Position numbers and translations under genes: made by a program
Shown: positions 25,862 to 36,970 of the stretch, one piece after another
Layout: every line of letters starts with the position of its first letter
Numbering within the stretch: the stretch's first letter is position 1
From: Virgibacillus proomii
GTDB lineage: Bacteria; Bacillota; Bacilli; Bacillales; Amphibacillaceae
Reading direction: 5' to 3'
DNA length: 64,000 bases
Assembly: GCF_018916875.1 (NCBI RefSeq)
Contig: NZ_JAHLNO010000028.1
Coordinates: forward strand, 1-64,000
Notes under the pieces: generated by a model
Told to the model about the DNA's origin: nothing
The model's input: only the letters and a program-made list of their open reading frames with translations
Databases searched by the model: none

Positions 25862-27964
25862 TTGGATACATTTCTACTTATTAATGCGATCGCTTTTACG
25901 GTGATTACAATTTATGGCGTATACCTATTTGCTAGGGCAGTAGCAACGCGTGTTGCCTATATTCGACTCGGGAGAAAGTCTGAATTTGATCGGGAGTTTA
26001 AAGAACGCTTTAAAAGAATAGGGAAAATTGTTTTTGGTCAATCAAAATTATTAAAGGATAAAAAATCAGGGATCATTCATGTTATGATGTTTTATGGCTT
26101 TATTCTTGTCCAATTTGGAGCCATTGATATGTTTATTAAAGGGCTGTCTCCAGAAGCTCATTTACCATTTGGTCCACTTTATCCGGGCTTCGTATTTTTT
26201 CAAGAACTAGTAACATTAATGATTCTAGTAGCAGTTGTCTGGGCTTTTTATCGTCGTTATATTGAAAAGCTTGTTCGATTGAAGCGAGGATTTAAAGCAG
26301 GGTTAGTACTCTTATTTATTGGTACCTTAATGCTTTCTGTGTTATTCGGTAACGGAATGGTGCAATTATGGCACGGTCATGAACCAACGTGGATGGAACC
26401 AGTTGCGAGTGTTATCGCTATGGCTTTTTCATGGCTTTCCCCAACAGGAGCAATGGTACTTTTCTATGTTGCGTGGTGGATTCATACGATCACCATTCTC
26501 GTTTTCCTAATTTATGTTCCACAGTCTAAGCATGCGCATTTGATTGCTGCACCGATCAATGTATTTCTAAGTAAACGAGTTCCAGGTAAGTTACAGAAAA
26601 TAAATTTTGATCTAGATGAGGAGGAAAACGAAGAGGATATTTCCTTTGGCGTTGGCAAGGTAGAAGATTTTGAACAGTATCAAATGATCGACTTCTATGC
26701 CTGTGTGGAATGTGGCAGATGTACAGATGTCTGTCCTGCTTCTGGTACGGGGAAAATGCTTTCGCCAATGGATATTATGATCAAGATAAGAGATCATTTA
26801 ACAGAAAAGGGGGCTGCGATTACTGGAAAGTCACCTTGGGTTCCTGCTTATGCATTTGCCAATACAACTGGTAACCAAGCAAGTGCTAAACAAGAAGCCG
26901 CAGCTACGATACAAAGTGCCAGTTTAATCGGTGATGTAATTACAGAAGAAGAGCTGGCAGGTTGTACGACGTGCCGAAACTGTGAGGATGCATGTCCAGT
27001 AAATAATGAACATGTAGGTACGATTATTGATATGCGCCGTTATCTTGTTATGACAGAAGGGAAGATGGACCAAGATGTGCAGCGGGCGGTAATGAATATT
27101 GAACGTCAAGGTAATCCATGGGGGCTATCGAAAAAAGATCGAATTAAATGGCGTGAACAGGATGATTCCGTTTATATTCCAACTGTGAAGGAGTTAAAAA
27201 AAGAAGGCAAGGATTTTGAATATTTGTTCTGGGTCAGTTCCATGGGTGCTTACGATAACCGCAGTCAAAAAATAGCTCTCGCTTTTGCAAAATTGTTAAA
27301 TCAAGCTGGTGTTAGCTTTGCCATCTTAGGGAATAAGGAGGCAAATTCGGGCGATACAGCTCGTCGTATAGGAAATGAATTTTTATTTCAGGAAATTGCC
27401 GAGAAAAATATAAAAGAATTCACGAAGAATGATGTGAAAAAAATTATCACGATTGATCCACATGCATATAACATTTTTAAAAATGAATACCCAGATTTTG
27501 GTTTTGAAGCAGAGGTTTATCACCATACGCAATTGTTATATGATTTAGTAATGAGCGGTAAGTTAAAACCTAAAAAGGCTATCAATCAACGACTTACCTA
27601 TCATGACTCTTGCTACTTAGGAAGGTATAATGGGGTTTATGACCCACCTCGAGAAATTCTTAAGGCGATTCCGGGATTGGAATTGGTAGAGATGGATCGT
27701 ACTAGAGAAAATGGCATGTGTTGTGGCGCAGGTGGTGGCTTAATGTGGTCCGAGGAAACAACCGGAAATCGAATTAATGTAGCACGCACCGAACAGGCGT
27801 TGAGAGTTCAGCCGAATATGATATCAAGTGCATGTCCATACTGCCTGACAATGATTAGTGATGGTACGAAAGCAAAAGAGGTTGAAGAAGATATAAGCAC
27901 GATGGACGTAGCCGAGATATTGGCACTGTCTGTATTTGCAGAAAAGAAAGAAAAAAGCGCATAG
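25862..27964 (+). CDS. fadF: Iron-sulfur heterodisulfide-reductase-like protein FadF (YwjF)
   Basis: 700 aa, TTG start with AAGGGGG about 10 nt upstream. The N-terminal 230 residues hold about five membrane helices. Two 4Fe-4S ferredoxin motifs follow (CVECGRCTDVCPASG near 280, CTTCRNCEDACPV near 370). Then come two CCG-type cysteine domains (HDSCYLGRYNG near 580 and MCCGAGGG near 620). It is probably a membrane electron-transfer protein passing electrons from acyl-CoA dehydrogenase/ETF to the quinone pool during beta-oxidation. In B. subtilis ywjF heads an operon with acdA and rpoE in the FadR regulon; here the same genes frame a larger beta-oxidation cluster. Confidence 0.9.
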   Translation: MDTFLLINAIAFTVITIYGVYLFARAVATRVAYIRLGRKSEFDREFKERFKRIGKIVFGQSKLLKDKKSGIIHVMMFYGFILVQFGAIDMFIKGLSPEAHLPFGPLYPGFVFFQELVTLMILVAVVWAFYRRYIEKLVRLKRGFKAGLVLLFIGTLMLSVLFGNGMVQLWHGHEPTWMEPVASVIAMAFSWLSPTGAMVLFYVAWWIHTITILVFLIYVPQSKHAHLIAAPINVFLSKRVPGKLQKINFDLDEEENEEDISFGVGKVEDFEQYQMIDFYACVECGRCTDVCPASGTGKMLSPMDIMIKIRDHLTEKGAAITGKSPWVPAYAFANTTGNQASAKQEAAATIQSASLIGDVITEEELAGCTTCRNCEDACPVNNEHVGTIIDMRRYLVMTEGKMDQDVQRAVMNIERQGNPWGLSKKDRIKWREQDDSVYIPTVKELKKEGKDFEYLFWVSSMGAYDNRSQKIALAFAKLLNQAGVSFAILGNKEANSGDTARRIGNEFLFQEIAEKNIKEFTKNDVKKIITIDPHAYNIFKNEYPDFGFEAEVYHHTQLLYDLVMSGKLKPKKAINQRLTYHDSCYLGRYNGVYDPPREILKAIPGLELVEMDRTRENGMCCGAGGGLMWSEETTGNRINVARTEQALRVQPNMISSACPYCLTMISDGTKAKEVEEDISTMDVAEILALSVFAEKKEKSA

Positions 27965-28030
27965 TTTAATATAAACGATCAATCAACAGTTTTTTGCAAG
28001 CATTGTGTTATTCTACTAACTAAATGTAAA

Positions 28031-28067
28031 TATGTACAAAAAGGGGAAAATCCTCCTTTTTGTACAT
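28031..28067 (+). terminator. Hairpin between fadF and the thiolase gene
   Basis: A perfect 14-bp stem TATGTACAAAAAGG / CCTTTTTGTACATA. There is no long T tail, so it may be a partial terminator or a message-stability element inside the cluster. Confidence 0.5.
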
Positions 28068-28083
28068 AATTCATCGTTATTTT

Positions 28084-28097
28084 TGAACGAGCGTTCA
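28084..28097. promoter_or_regulatory. Second TetR/FadR-like operator before the thiolase gene
   Basis: TGAACGAGCGTTCA: arms TGAACG / CGTTCA around an AG centre, 25 bp before the thiolase ATG. It differs from the TGAATGATCATTCA site upstream of fadF, so it may bind a different TetR repressor such as the one encoded at 32567. Confidence 0.5.
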
Positions 28098-28121
28098 ATC
28101 AAGAAAAGGAGTGGAAAATTT

Positions 28122-29306
28122 ATGAAAGAATCTGTAATTGTAGCTGGTGCAAGAACACCATTTGGAAAATTTGGTGGGGCCTTGCAGCCATTTACAGCAT
28201 CAGAACTAGGAGGGAAGGCAATTGCCGAAGCTTTAAAGCGGGCAAACCTAGCAGGAGATGATGTAGATGAAGTAATTATTGGAAATGTGCTACAAGGTGG
28301 ACAAGGGCAAATCCCATCACGACAAGCTGCAAGAGAAGCTGGGATTCCATGGGGTGTAAAAACAGAAACGATAAATAAAGTTTGTGCTTCTGGCTTACGT
28401 AGCGTGACATTAGCTGATCAATTGATTCGTCTTGGCGAAGAAGAAATTATTGTAGCTGGCGGTATGGAGAGCATGAGTAATGCACCTTACTTTTTACCAG
28501 ATGCACGCTGGGGAAATCGGATGGGTGACAAAAAAGTAGTTGATATGATGGTACATGATGGACTAACCTGTTCTTTCCAAGGAGTTCATATGGGGACATA
28601 TGGAAATGCTACTGCAAATGAATATGAAATAAGTCGTGAAGAGCAGGATAAATGGGCATACCGTAGCCATCAACGGGCAATTCAAGCAATAGACGAAGGG
28701 AAGTTTGCTGAAGAAATAGTTGCCATTGAAGTACTACAACGAAAAGGATCTCCGCTTATTGTAGATCGAGACGAAGCACCAAGAAAAGATACAAGCATTG
28801 AAAAGCTTGCAGCGCTTAAACCGGTATTTAATAAGGACGGTACGATTACAGCAGGGAATGCACCAGGCATAAACGATGGAGCATGTGCGCTTGTGGTAAT
28901 GTCAAGTAACAAAGCAAGCGAATTAGGAAAAACTCCACTCGCAACGATTAAAGGGCATGCAGAAATAGCTGTACCTGCTGAAGATTTTCCAAAGACTCCA
29001 GGGCTCGTCATCAATAAATTACTTGAAAAAACAGGTCATGTTATAGATGAAATAGATTTATTTGAAATTAATGAAGCATTTGCCGCTGTATCGTTAGCAA
29101 GTGCTAAGATCGCAGGGATTGATCAAGCAAAAATTAATGTAAATGGTGGGGCAGTTGCATTAGGTCATCCAATTGGAGCTAGCGGAGCAAGAATATTACT
29201 AACTTTAGTCTATGAACTAAGAAGACGAGGCGGTGGACTTGGTATTGCTGCAATTTGCAGTGGGGGAGGCCAAGGTGACGCTATATTAATCGAAGTACCA
29301 AAATAG
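28122..29306 (+). CDS. mmgA: Acetyl-CoA acetyltransferase (thiolase)
   Basis: 394 aa from the ATG at 28122 (AAAAGGAG upstream). The frame open from 28032 would run through the operator and hairpin and is rejected. It performs reversible thiolysis of acetoacetyl- or 3-ketoacyl-CoA. The nucleophile Cys88 sits in [15 protein letters not shown] and GHPIGASG carry the Asn/His pair, and the second catalytic Cys is in [11 protein letters not shown]. The resemblance is closest to MmgA/AtoB-type enzymes. It is followed 24 bp later by the 3-hydroxyacyl-CoA dehydrogenase. Confidence 0.92.
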   Translation: MKESVIVAGARTPFGKFGGALQPFTASELGGKAIAEALKRANLAGDDVDEVIIGNVLQGGQGQIPSRQAAREAGIPWGVKTETINKVCASGLRSVTLADQLIRLGEEEIIVAGGMESMSNAPYFLPDARWGNRMGDKKVVDMMVHDGLTCSFQGVHMGTYGNATANEYEISREEQDKWAYRSHQRAIQAIDEGKFAEEIVAIEVLQRKGSPLIVDRDEAPRKDTSIEKLAALKPVFNKDGTITAGNAPGINDGACALVVMSSNKASELGKTPLATIKGHAEIAVPAEDFPKTPGLVINKLLEKTGHVIDEIDLFEINEAFAAVSLASAKIAGIDQAKINVNGGAVALGHPIGASGARILLTLVYELRRRGGGLGIAAICSGGGQGDAILIEVPK

Positions 29307-29330
29307 AAAATTTATTAGGGGATGGGCGAA

Positions 29331-30182
29331 ATGAATATAGAGAAAGTTATGGTCATAGGCGCTGGACAAATGGGGGCAGGTATTGCTCAGGTCTGTGCTC
29401 AAGCTGGTTTTCAAGTTCGATTATATGATAATCAGGCAAAAGCATTAGAAAAGGGAATAAATACTATTGAGAAGCTGTTGCAACGATCTGTTGATAAACA
29501 ACGAATCACCGAGCAGGAGAAAAATGAGACACTTACAAGAATTCAGGGAGTAGATACATTATGGGAAGGAAGTAAAGCAGATTTAATAATTGAAGCTGTT
29601 ATTGAAAATATGGATGTGAAAACGGATATCTTTCAGCATCTGGATCGTGTTGCTCCGGCACATGCTATTTTAGCTTCGAATACATCATCCTTGCCAATTA
29701 CAGAGATCGCAGCAGCAACGGAACGTCCAGAACAAGTAATTGGCATGCATTTCATGAATCCTGTACCTGTGATGAAATTGGTAGAAATTATTCGTGGTTT
29801 ACAGACGAGTGATCAAACCTATCAGGCTATTGACCAAATGGCAAAGGCTTTAAATAAAACGCCAGTTGTAGTAAAAGATTTTCCAGGGTTTGTTTCTAAT
29901 CGTATTTTGATGCCAATGATTAATGAAGCGATATATGCGCTTTATGAAGGAATTGCAACGGTTGAGGATATTGATACTTCATTGAAATTAGGGATGAACC
30001 ATCCGATGGGACCGCTAACCTTAGCTGATTTTATTGGTCTGGACACATGTCTTTATATTATGGAAGTATTACATGAAGGGTTTGCGGACAGCAAATATCG
30101 CCCATGTCCATTACTCAGGCAATATGTAAAAGCAGGTTGGCTCGGTAAAAAATCAGGTCGAGGCTTTTATACGTATACGTAA
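29331..30182 (+). CDS. mmgB: 3-hydroxybutyryl-CoA dehydrogenase
   Basis: 283 aa. It oxidises or reduces the 3-hydroxyacyl-CoA/3-ketoacyl-CoA pair with NAD(H). The Rossmann start is VIGAGQMGAGIAQVCAQAG. The catalytic region is GMHFMNPVPVMKLVEI (His of the His-Glu dyad) and VKDFPGFVSNRILMP, and the C-terminal domain includes GMNHPMGPLTLADFIGLDTC. I start at the second ATG (29331) because AGGGG abuts the first one at 29322 and lies 9 nt from the second. It sits between the thiolase and two acyl-CoA dehydrogenases, as in mmgABC. Confidence 0.92.
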   Translation: MNIEKVMVIGAGQMGAGIAQVCAQAGFQVRLYDNQAKALEKGINTIEKLLQRSVDKQRITEQEKNETLTRIQGVDTLWEGSKADLIIEAVIENMDVKTDIFQHLDRVAPAHAILASNTSSLPITEIAAATERPEQVIGMHFMNPVPVMKLVEIIRGLQTSDQTYQAIDQMAKALNKTPVVVKDFPGFVSNRILMPMINEAIYALYEGIATVEDIDTSLKLGMNHPMGPLTLADFIGLDTCLYIMEVLHEGFADSKYRPCPLLRQYVKAGWLGKKSGRGFYTYT

Positions 30183-30212
30183 TTTTATACGAATGCTTAA
30201 GGGGGGGAACGG

Positions 30213-31343
30213 ATGCTATATGAAACAGAAGAACAAGCAATGCTGCGAAAAATGGTCAGGGATTTTGCGCAAACAGAAATAGCTCAGGCCATACCACGGA
30301 TGGAGGAAGAAGACAGGTTTCCAAGAGAAATCATTAAACAAATGGGGAAACTTGGTTTAATGGGTATCCCTATTCCTGAACATTACGGTGGTGCAGGGAT
30401 GGGGTATACTTCCTATATTCAGACCATTCATGAAATATCAAAAGTAAGTGCTACAGTAGGAGTTGTTTTATCGGTACATACATCTGTCGGAACCAATCCT
30501 ATTTTGTACTTTGGTACGGAACAGCAAAAAAATCATTACCTCCCAAAGCTTGCTAGTGGAGAATACCTTGGTGCTTTTGCTTTGACAGAGCCAAACGCCG
30601 GTTCTGATGCAGGAAGTATTAAAACAACCGCGGTAAAGGAAGGCAATGGTTATATATTAAATGGTTCTAAGCTATTTATTACAAATGGTGGCGAAGCAGA
30701 TACATATATAACCTTTGCTCGAACAGGTGAGCAAAAAGGCGATATAAGTGCGTTTATTATTGAGAAGGATACTCCAGGACTTACGATTGGAAAAAAAGAA
30801 AGAAAAATGGGGCTACATGGATCAAATACGGTTTCACTCATCTTTGAAAATTGTAAAGTTGATAAGAAACAGCTGTTAGGTGAGGAGAGACAGGGCTTTA
30901 AAATCGCGTTACATAATCTAAATATAGGCAGAATTGGTATTGCGGCGCAGGCATTAGGTATTAGTGAAGCGGCTTTGGAATATGCGACAGAATATGCTAA
31001 AGGGAGAATCCAATTTGGCAAGTCAATTGCTAACCAGCAAGGAATTTCCTTTAAACTAGCAGATATGGCCACCCGTACAGAAGCGGCAAAGTTATTAGTC
31101 TATCAAGCCGCTCTATTAGTAGAACAAGAAGTTCCTGCTGGAAAAGAAGTATCCATGGCAAAGTTATTTTCATCAAGAACAGCTATGAAAAATGCCATAG
31201 AAGCTGTCCAAATTTTTGGTGGCTATGGTTATACAAAAGATTACCCTGTTGAGCGATTGTTTCGTGATGCTAAAGTTACGGAAATTTACGAGGGCTCCAA
31301 TGAAATCCAACGAATTGTTATAGCAAAGCATCTATTAAAATAG
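30213..31343 (+). CDS. mmgC: Acyl-CoA dehydrogenase, MmgC-like
   Basis: 376 aa FAD flavoprotein for the first, alpha-beta dehydrogenation step of beta-oxidation, passing electrons to ETF. Motifs: FALTEPNAGSDAGS (FAD and substrate binding), FITNGGEADTYITFA, and the C-terminal IYEGSNEIQRIV holding the catalytic Glu. It resembles B. subtilis MmgC (HTSVGTNPILYFG, IGRIGIAAQALGISEAALE). GGGGGG lies about 6 nt before the ATG. It is paralogous to the next gene but clearly a different subgroup. Confidence 0.92.
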   Translation: MLYETEEQAMLRKMVRDFAQTEIAQAIPRMEEEDRFPREIIKQMGKLGLMGIPIPEHYGGAGMGYTSYIQTIHEISKVSATVGVVLSVHTSVGTNPILYFGTEQQKNHYLPKLASGEYLGAFALTEPNAGSDAGSIKTTAVKEGNGYILNGSKLFITNGGEADTYITFARTGEQKGDISAFIIEKDTPGLTIGKKERKMGLHGSNTVSLIFENCKVDKKQLLGEERQGFKIALHNLNIGRIGIAAQALGISEAALEYATEYAKGRIQFGKSIANQQGISFKLADMATRTEAAKLLVYQAALLVEQEVPAGKEVSMAKLFSSRTAMKNAIEAVQIFGGYGYTKDYPVERLFRDAKVTEIYEGSNEIQRIVIAKHLLK

Positions 31344-31383
31344 CAAAAGCATCTGTTAAAAACATGAAGGAGGACAAGTGAGA

Positions 31384-32523
31384 ATGAACTTTCAACTAAC
31401 TGATGAACAAGAAATGTTGCGAAAGATGGTGCGGGATTTTGCGGAAAATGAAGTAGAACCTTCAGCTGCTGAACGTGATGAACAAGAACGATTTGATAGG
31501 GAAATATTTGATAAAATGGCGGGATTAGGGTTAACCGGTATTCCATGGCCAGAAACATATGGCGGCATTGGTGCAGATTATATGAGTTATGTTATTGCCG
31601 TAGAAGAATTATCAAGAGTCTGTGCATCTACCGGGGTTACTTTATCGGCTCATGTATCTTTGGCTAGCTGGCCGATTTATAAATATGGGAATGAAGAGCA
31701 GAAAAAAACGTTTTTGTATCGTCTGGCCAGTGGTGAAGCGTTAGGTGCTTATGCGTTATCGGAGCCTGGGGCTGGAAGTGATGTTGTTTCCATGTCAATG
31801 ACAGCAAAGGAAGAAGGCGACCATTATGTACTAAATGGTAATAAAGTATGGATTACCAATGGTGGAGTTGCTGATATATATATTGTATTTGCTAAAACAG
31901 ATGCCGATAAACAACATAAAGGAATTACGGCATTTATAGTAGAGAAGGGTATAGAAGGTTTTACTTTCGGTAAAAAAGAGAAAAAGCTAGGCATTCGTTC
32001 TTCACCAACAACTGAACTTATTTTCGAGAATTGCCGTATACCAAAAGAGAACCGGTTAGGAGCAGAAGGAGAAGGCTTTAAAATTGCGATGGCTACGTTG
32101 GATGGCGGTCGAAATGGAATTGCAGCACAAGCGGTTGGAATTGCTCAAGGAGCATTGGATGCAGCAACTGTCTATGCAAAAGAAAGGGAACAATTTGGGA
32201 AACCAATTGCAATTAATCAAGGGATATCCTTTAAGCTAGCAGATATGGCAACAGAGGTAGAAGCAGCACGCTTATTAACTTATCAAGCAGCCTGGTTAGA
32301 GTCGCAAGGATTACCTTATGGTAAAGCATCTGCCATGTCAAAATTATTTGCAGGAGACGCAGCAATGCGGATTACTGTAGAAGCCGTCCAAATATTCGGC
32401 GGCTATGGCTATACAAAAGATTATCCAGTTGAACGTTATATGCGAGATGCGAAAATCACCCAAATATATGAAGGAACAAATGAAATTCAACGTCTAGTTA
32501 TTGGTAGGATGCTTACGAAATAG
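31384..32523 (+). CDS. acdA: Acyl-CoA dehydrogenase AcdA
   Basis: 379 aa from the ATG at 31384, about 10 nt after AAGGAGG; a GTG at 31378 only 4 nt from it is possible. The family is as for the previous gene, but the sequence follows B. subtilis Acd[57 protein letters not shown] with the catalytic Glu. In B. subtilis acdA follows fadF directly and precedes rpoE. Here three mmg-type genes have been placed between fadF and acdA, and a TetR gene separates acdA from rpoE. Confidence 0.93.
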   Translation: MNFQLTDEQEMLRKMVRDFAENEVEPSAAERDEQERFDREIFDKMAGLGLTGIPWPETYGGIGADYMSYVIAVEELSRVCASTGVTLSAHVSLASWPIYKYGNEEQKKTFLYRLASGEALGAYALSEPGAGSDVVSMSMTAKEEGDHYVLNGNKVWITNGGVADIYIVFAKTDADKQHKGITAFIVEKGIEGFTFGKKEKKLGIRSSPTTELIFENCRIPKENRLGAEGEGFKIAMATLDGGRNGIAAQAVGIAQGALDAATVYAKEREQFGKPIAINQGISFKLADMATEVEAARLLTYQAAWLESQGLPYGKASAMSKLFAGDAAMRITVEAVQIFGGYGYTKDYPVERYMRDAKITQIYEGTNEIQRLVIGRMLTK

Positions 32524-32566
32524 GTAAAGGAAAGTATTAAAGTTGAACGAATAGGGAGGTAATGGA

Positions 32567-33193
32567 ATGCAGAAAGATTCAATTCTTTCTTCTATAAAAG
32601 ATCAATCCTTAATTGAAAAGCGTCGGAATCAAATCATAAGAGGAGCCATTACCTTATTTAAAGATAAAGGGTTTCATCGGACTACAACTAGGGAAATTGC
32701 CAAAGCAGCCGGTTTTAGTATTGGAACATTATATGAATATATACGAACAAAAGAAGATGTTTTATTTCTTGTTTGTGATTCCATTTATCTTCAAGTTCGT
32801 AAGCGATTGGAAGCACAAATAGATTTGAATAATTCTTCCGTAGAGCATTTCACGAATGTAATTCGGTCGTACTTTTATTTAATGGATGAAATGCAAGAAG
32901 AAGTGCTAATCATGTATCAGGAAGTGAAATCATTAAAAAATGAAAGTAAAGAATATGTGTTAAAAAAAGAATGGGATATGTTAGCTATATTAGAGCGGTT
33001 AATAGCGACTTCTTTTCCTGATTCATTGTCCCTTCGAAAACGTAAACTTTTAGCTAATAACATATTTATTATTGGACAAATGTGGGCATTTAGAAGATGG
33101 ATGCTACAAAAACAATTCACACTTGAGGAATATACAGATTACCAAATCCATTTTTTAATGAATTCCATAAAGGGATATAATGAGAGCGTTTAA
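32567..33193 (+). CDS. TetR family transcriptional regulator
   Basis: 208 aa. The N-terminal helix-turn-helix domain spans about 20-66 (RRNQIIRGAITLFKDKGFH, then TTREIAKAAGFSIGTLYEYI, then RTKEDVLF). The ligand domain is helical and resembles those of fatty-acid-responsive regulators (FadR/YsiA, KstR type) in length and shape. It is the last gene of the beta-oxidation cluster with a 43-bp gap and AGGGAGG upstream, so it probably controls the cluster. TGAATGATCATTCA and TGAACGAGCGTTCA are the two candidate operators. Whether it is the FadR orthologue or a cluster-specific repressor cannot be told from this window. Confidence 0.85.
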   Translation: MQKDSILSSIKDQSLIEKRRNQIIRGAITLFKDKGFHRTTTREIAKAAGFSIGTLYEYIRTKEDVLFLVCDSIYLQVRKRLEAQIDLNNSSVEHFTNVIRSYFYLMDEMQEEVLIMYQEVKSLKNESKEYVLKKEWDMLAILERLIATSFPDSLSLRKRKLLANNIFIIGQMWAFRRWMLQKQFTLEEYTDYQIHFLMNSIKGYNESV

Positions 33194-33329
33194 AGAAAGT
33201 ATAAAGAACCAAGGCAACAAAAAATTGTTTTAATGAACGTATTGAATTATCTTTTAAAACGGGTTATTCCTACTACAGAGATAATTAATGAGACTTTTGA
33301 TATAGCTTTTAGAGCCTTGTATGATTATA

Positions 33330-33600
33330 TGTTCATACAAGGTTTTTTACATGTAGAAAAATCGTTCTTCTTTTTCAAGGACAAGAAAAGCTACGACAGC
33401 GACACATCGCACGCAGAAAAAGTGTTTTTCTTTTTCAAGGACAAGAAAAGCTACGACAGCGACACATCGCACGTAGAAAAAGTGTTTTTCCTTTTCAAGG
33501 GCAAGAAAAGCTACGACAGCGACACATCGCACGCAGAAAAAGTGTTTTTCTTTTTCAAGGAGAAAAGTATTCTTTGAATAAGGCTTCATTTTAACGCTTC
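33330..33600 (+). repeat. Family C tandem array 2
   Basis: Three 60-bp units (from about 33361, 33421 and 33481) plus a partial fourth. The units differ from one another at a few positions only and read TTTTTCAAGGACAAGAAAAG, then CTACGACAGCGACACATCGC, then ACGCAGAAAAAGTG. The array ends in TCAAGGAGAAAAGTATTCTTTGA, a B-like right hairpin, then ATAAGGCTTCATTTTAAC. Open frames here are repeat artefacts. Confidence 0.85.
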
Positions 33601-33651
33601 AGAGTTATGCTGTTTTGTAGGTCGCTCACCAAGCGCTTCTAGCTTTTTTGC

Positions 33652-33744
33652 CACTATAGGAAAGTATAAAACTTTATGGTTTATAGTATAAGAAAAACTA
33701 TAGCTTTCTCCATAAAGACTTGGCGACAAGCCAAGTTTTTCTAA
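33652..33744 (+). repeat. Repeat family A, copy 5
   Basis: Full length with CACTATAGG at the left and CTCC in place of CGCC in the middle. It lies on the + strand like the others. Confidence 0.85.
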
Positions 33745-33919
33745 AGATACTGTGGTTTTATTTTTTTCTGCTTTATCCCTAGCATAAACCCTATAGAATT
33801 GTTTATAATGTATGGTATGGTTATTGGTATAAAGACGTTAGATATATGTAATTTATTCGGTATCTAACTGTTCCTAAAACTTTTACCTAATGTTAGTTTA
33901 ACAACAAATCGTGAATAAG

Positions 33920-34169
33920 AGGGGGTAGCGGCACTCAATACTAGATTGATTTAACTGCTACTTCCATGTGTGAAAGAATCAGTCATAGATTGAAGTTTAA
34001 CTTTTACCCCGCATGTAACTTGCAGTAAGATCTCCATTTTCATGCTACGAGGTGAAACCTAGGAGGCATAAGTGGAGGACCCAACTGCAAGTAAATGCCC
34101 GATTCTGTTCATTCTAACAATCAGTGGGGGGATAAAAGCAAACCCCCACTGATTGAAGATTCACTTTAT
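33920..34169 (+). repeat. Family B: older right-end remnant followed by a B-prime copy
   Basis: 33920-34007 looks like the remainder of an older B element, ending GATTGAAGTTTAACTTTTAC. Directly next, at 34008, starts a B-prime copy. Its left hairpin is ACTTGCAGTAAG / CAACTGCAAGT. The linker is AATGCCCGATTCTGTTCATT and the right hairpin is CAATCAGTGGGGG / CCCCCACTGATTG. It ends TTCAC and TTTAT at 34165-34169. The newer copy appears to have entered at the right-end pentamer of the older one. It lies in the rpoE leader region. Confidence 0.75.
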
Positions 34170-34218
34170 TAAAGTTAAGTAGCAAAGTTATTAATATAAG
34201 TAAAGGGAGTGCATGAAC

Positions 34219-34743
34219 GTGAGCTTAAAAAAATATAGCCACGAAGAAATTCAAAAAATGTCCATGATTGAATTAGCTACCTTATTAATGTTAGAAGAAA
34301 AGAAAGCTATTCATTTTAAGGACATATTTGAACAGGTAGCAGATTTAAAAGGTTTTACTAAACAACAAAAACAGGATCTAATTGCTCAATTTTATACGGA
34401 TCTAAATGTAGATGGCAGATTTTTGACAACAGGAGACAATATGTGGGGTCTGAAACGTTGGTATCCTGTTGAACAAATGGACGAAGTAGTCCACGTAACT
34501 CCAAAAAGGAAGAAAAAGGCGAGGCAAAAGTCTGAAGAGGAAGTAGAAGAAGAACTGGATATCGTTGATGATGAAATTGAAATTTTTGATGAAGATTTCG
34601 AAGAAGAAGATTTCGAAGAAGAAGATTATGATGAAGCCTACGATGAAGATTATGATGAGGAATATGACGAAGAAATAGAAGAAGAAGAATTAGTGGATGA
34701 AGAGTACTTAGATGATACGGAAAAAAGTAAAGGAAGTATTTAA
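34219..34743 (+). CDS. rpoE: RNA polymerase delta subunit
   Basis: 174 aa. Delta is a Firmicutes RNA polymerase accessory subunit that speeds core recycling and changes sensitivity to initiating NTP. The N-terminal domain (SLKKYSHEEIQKMSMIELA...DLNVDGRFLTTGDNMWGLKRWYP) is followed by a very acidic Asp/Glu tail of about 70 residues (EEDFEEEDYDEAYDEDYDEE). I prefer GTG at 34219, 9 nt after AAGGGAG, over ATG at 34213, which is only 3 nt from it. It sits upstream of pyrG as in B. subtilis and has its own terminator. Confidence 0.93.
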   Translation: MSLKKYSHEEIQKMSMIELATLLMLEEKKAIHFKDIFEQVADLKGFTKQQKQDLIAQFYTDLNVDGRFLTTGDNMWGLKRWYPVEQMDEVVHVTPKRKKKARQKSEEEVEEELDIVDDEIEIFDEDFEEEDFEEEDYDEAYDEDYDEEYDEEIEEEELVDEEYLDDTEKSKGSI

Positions 34744-34830
34744 TTTTTAGAGTGGATGGCAGTTCTTGGAGTCTTGACTTTTTTATTTGGGATCAGTACA
34801 ATTTAACTTGGGCTCTTTCATTTAATTATC

Positions 34831-34872
34831 AAAGCGTTTCCCCAACTAATTGGGGAGGCGCTTTTATTATTT
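34831..34872 (+). terminator. rpoE terminator
   Basis: Stem AAAGCG.TTCCCCAA / TTGGGGAGGCGCTTTT followed by ATTATTTTT. Confidence 0.85.
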
Positions 34873-34912
34873 TTATTGTCACCTTGTGCATGATTAAAGA
34901 CAACAGATAATT

Positions 34913-35098
34913 TTTATTCCGCATGTAAGGTGCCGTAAGACTCCCACTTCAAGACCTGAGTTGATACAAAAGAGTCTAAGTGGGAGAAAACGGCACCTAA
35001 ATGCCCGATTCGTTAAGGGCCTTTAGGTCATACCATTAAGGTATTAACATTCAGTAGGAGATGGAAGAAAACTCCTACTAAATGAAGTTTCACTTTAT
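34913..35098 (+). repeat. Family B copy with an internal add-on
   Basis: TTTAT at 34913-34917 and 35094-35098. The left hairpin GGTGCCGTAAGACTCCCACTT / AAGTGGGAGAAAACGGCACC is intact. Between the CCCGATTCGT linker and the right hairpin is an extra segment of about 25 bp (GGGCCTTTAGGTCATACC...) that recurs near 59965-59990. The right hairpin is CATTCAGTAGGAG / CTCCTACTAAATG. It lies upstream of pyrG. Confidence 0.88.
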
Positions 35099-35257
35099 CA
35101 CGATTAAAATTCTTAGTGCATCCTAAACATTGGAGAAAAAGTATGTTAGCTTATGTTAATTGGACAGTGTAAGAATGAAAAGCTGACAAAATCAATTCAA
35201 TACTAACGAAAATTTACTTGGGATTTCTTTATCTGGAAAATCATGTATGGTCTTTAT

Positions 35258-35285
35258 TTGTGACTATTATGCAATTATTTATAAA
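35258..35285 (+). promoter_or_regulatory. Candidate pyrG promoter
   Basis: TTGTGA (35258-35263), a 16-nt spacer, TATAAA (35280-35285), then a leader of only about 50 nt to the ATG. I see no terminator hairpin in that leader, unlike the CTP-responsive attenuator known for B. subtilis pyrG. Confidence 0.4.
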
Positions 35286-35319
35286 GAGCTAAATTCCTAA
35301 AAAACCTTTGATTTAATAA

Positions 35320-36954
<1,635 letters not shown>

Positions 36955-36970
36955 TAAATAAACATAAAAA

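Noticed and set aside
30650..31072. 140-aa open frame antisense to the MmgC-like gene
   Set aside because: Shadow of codon bias in the real gene on the other strand.
33233..33589. Open frames on both strands across the second C array (114 and 80 aa)
   Set aside because: Same reason: the period of 60 is a multiple of 3 so stops are absent by design of the repeat.
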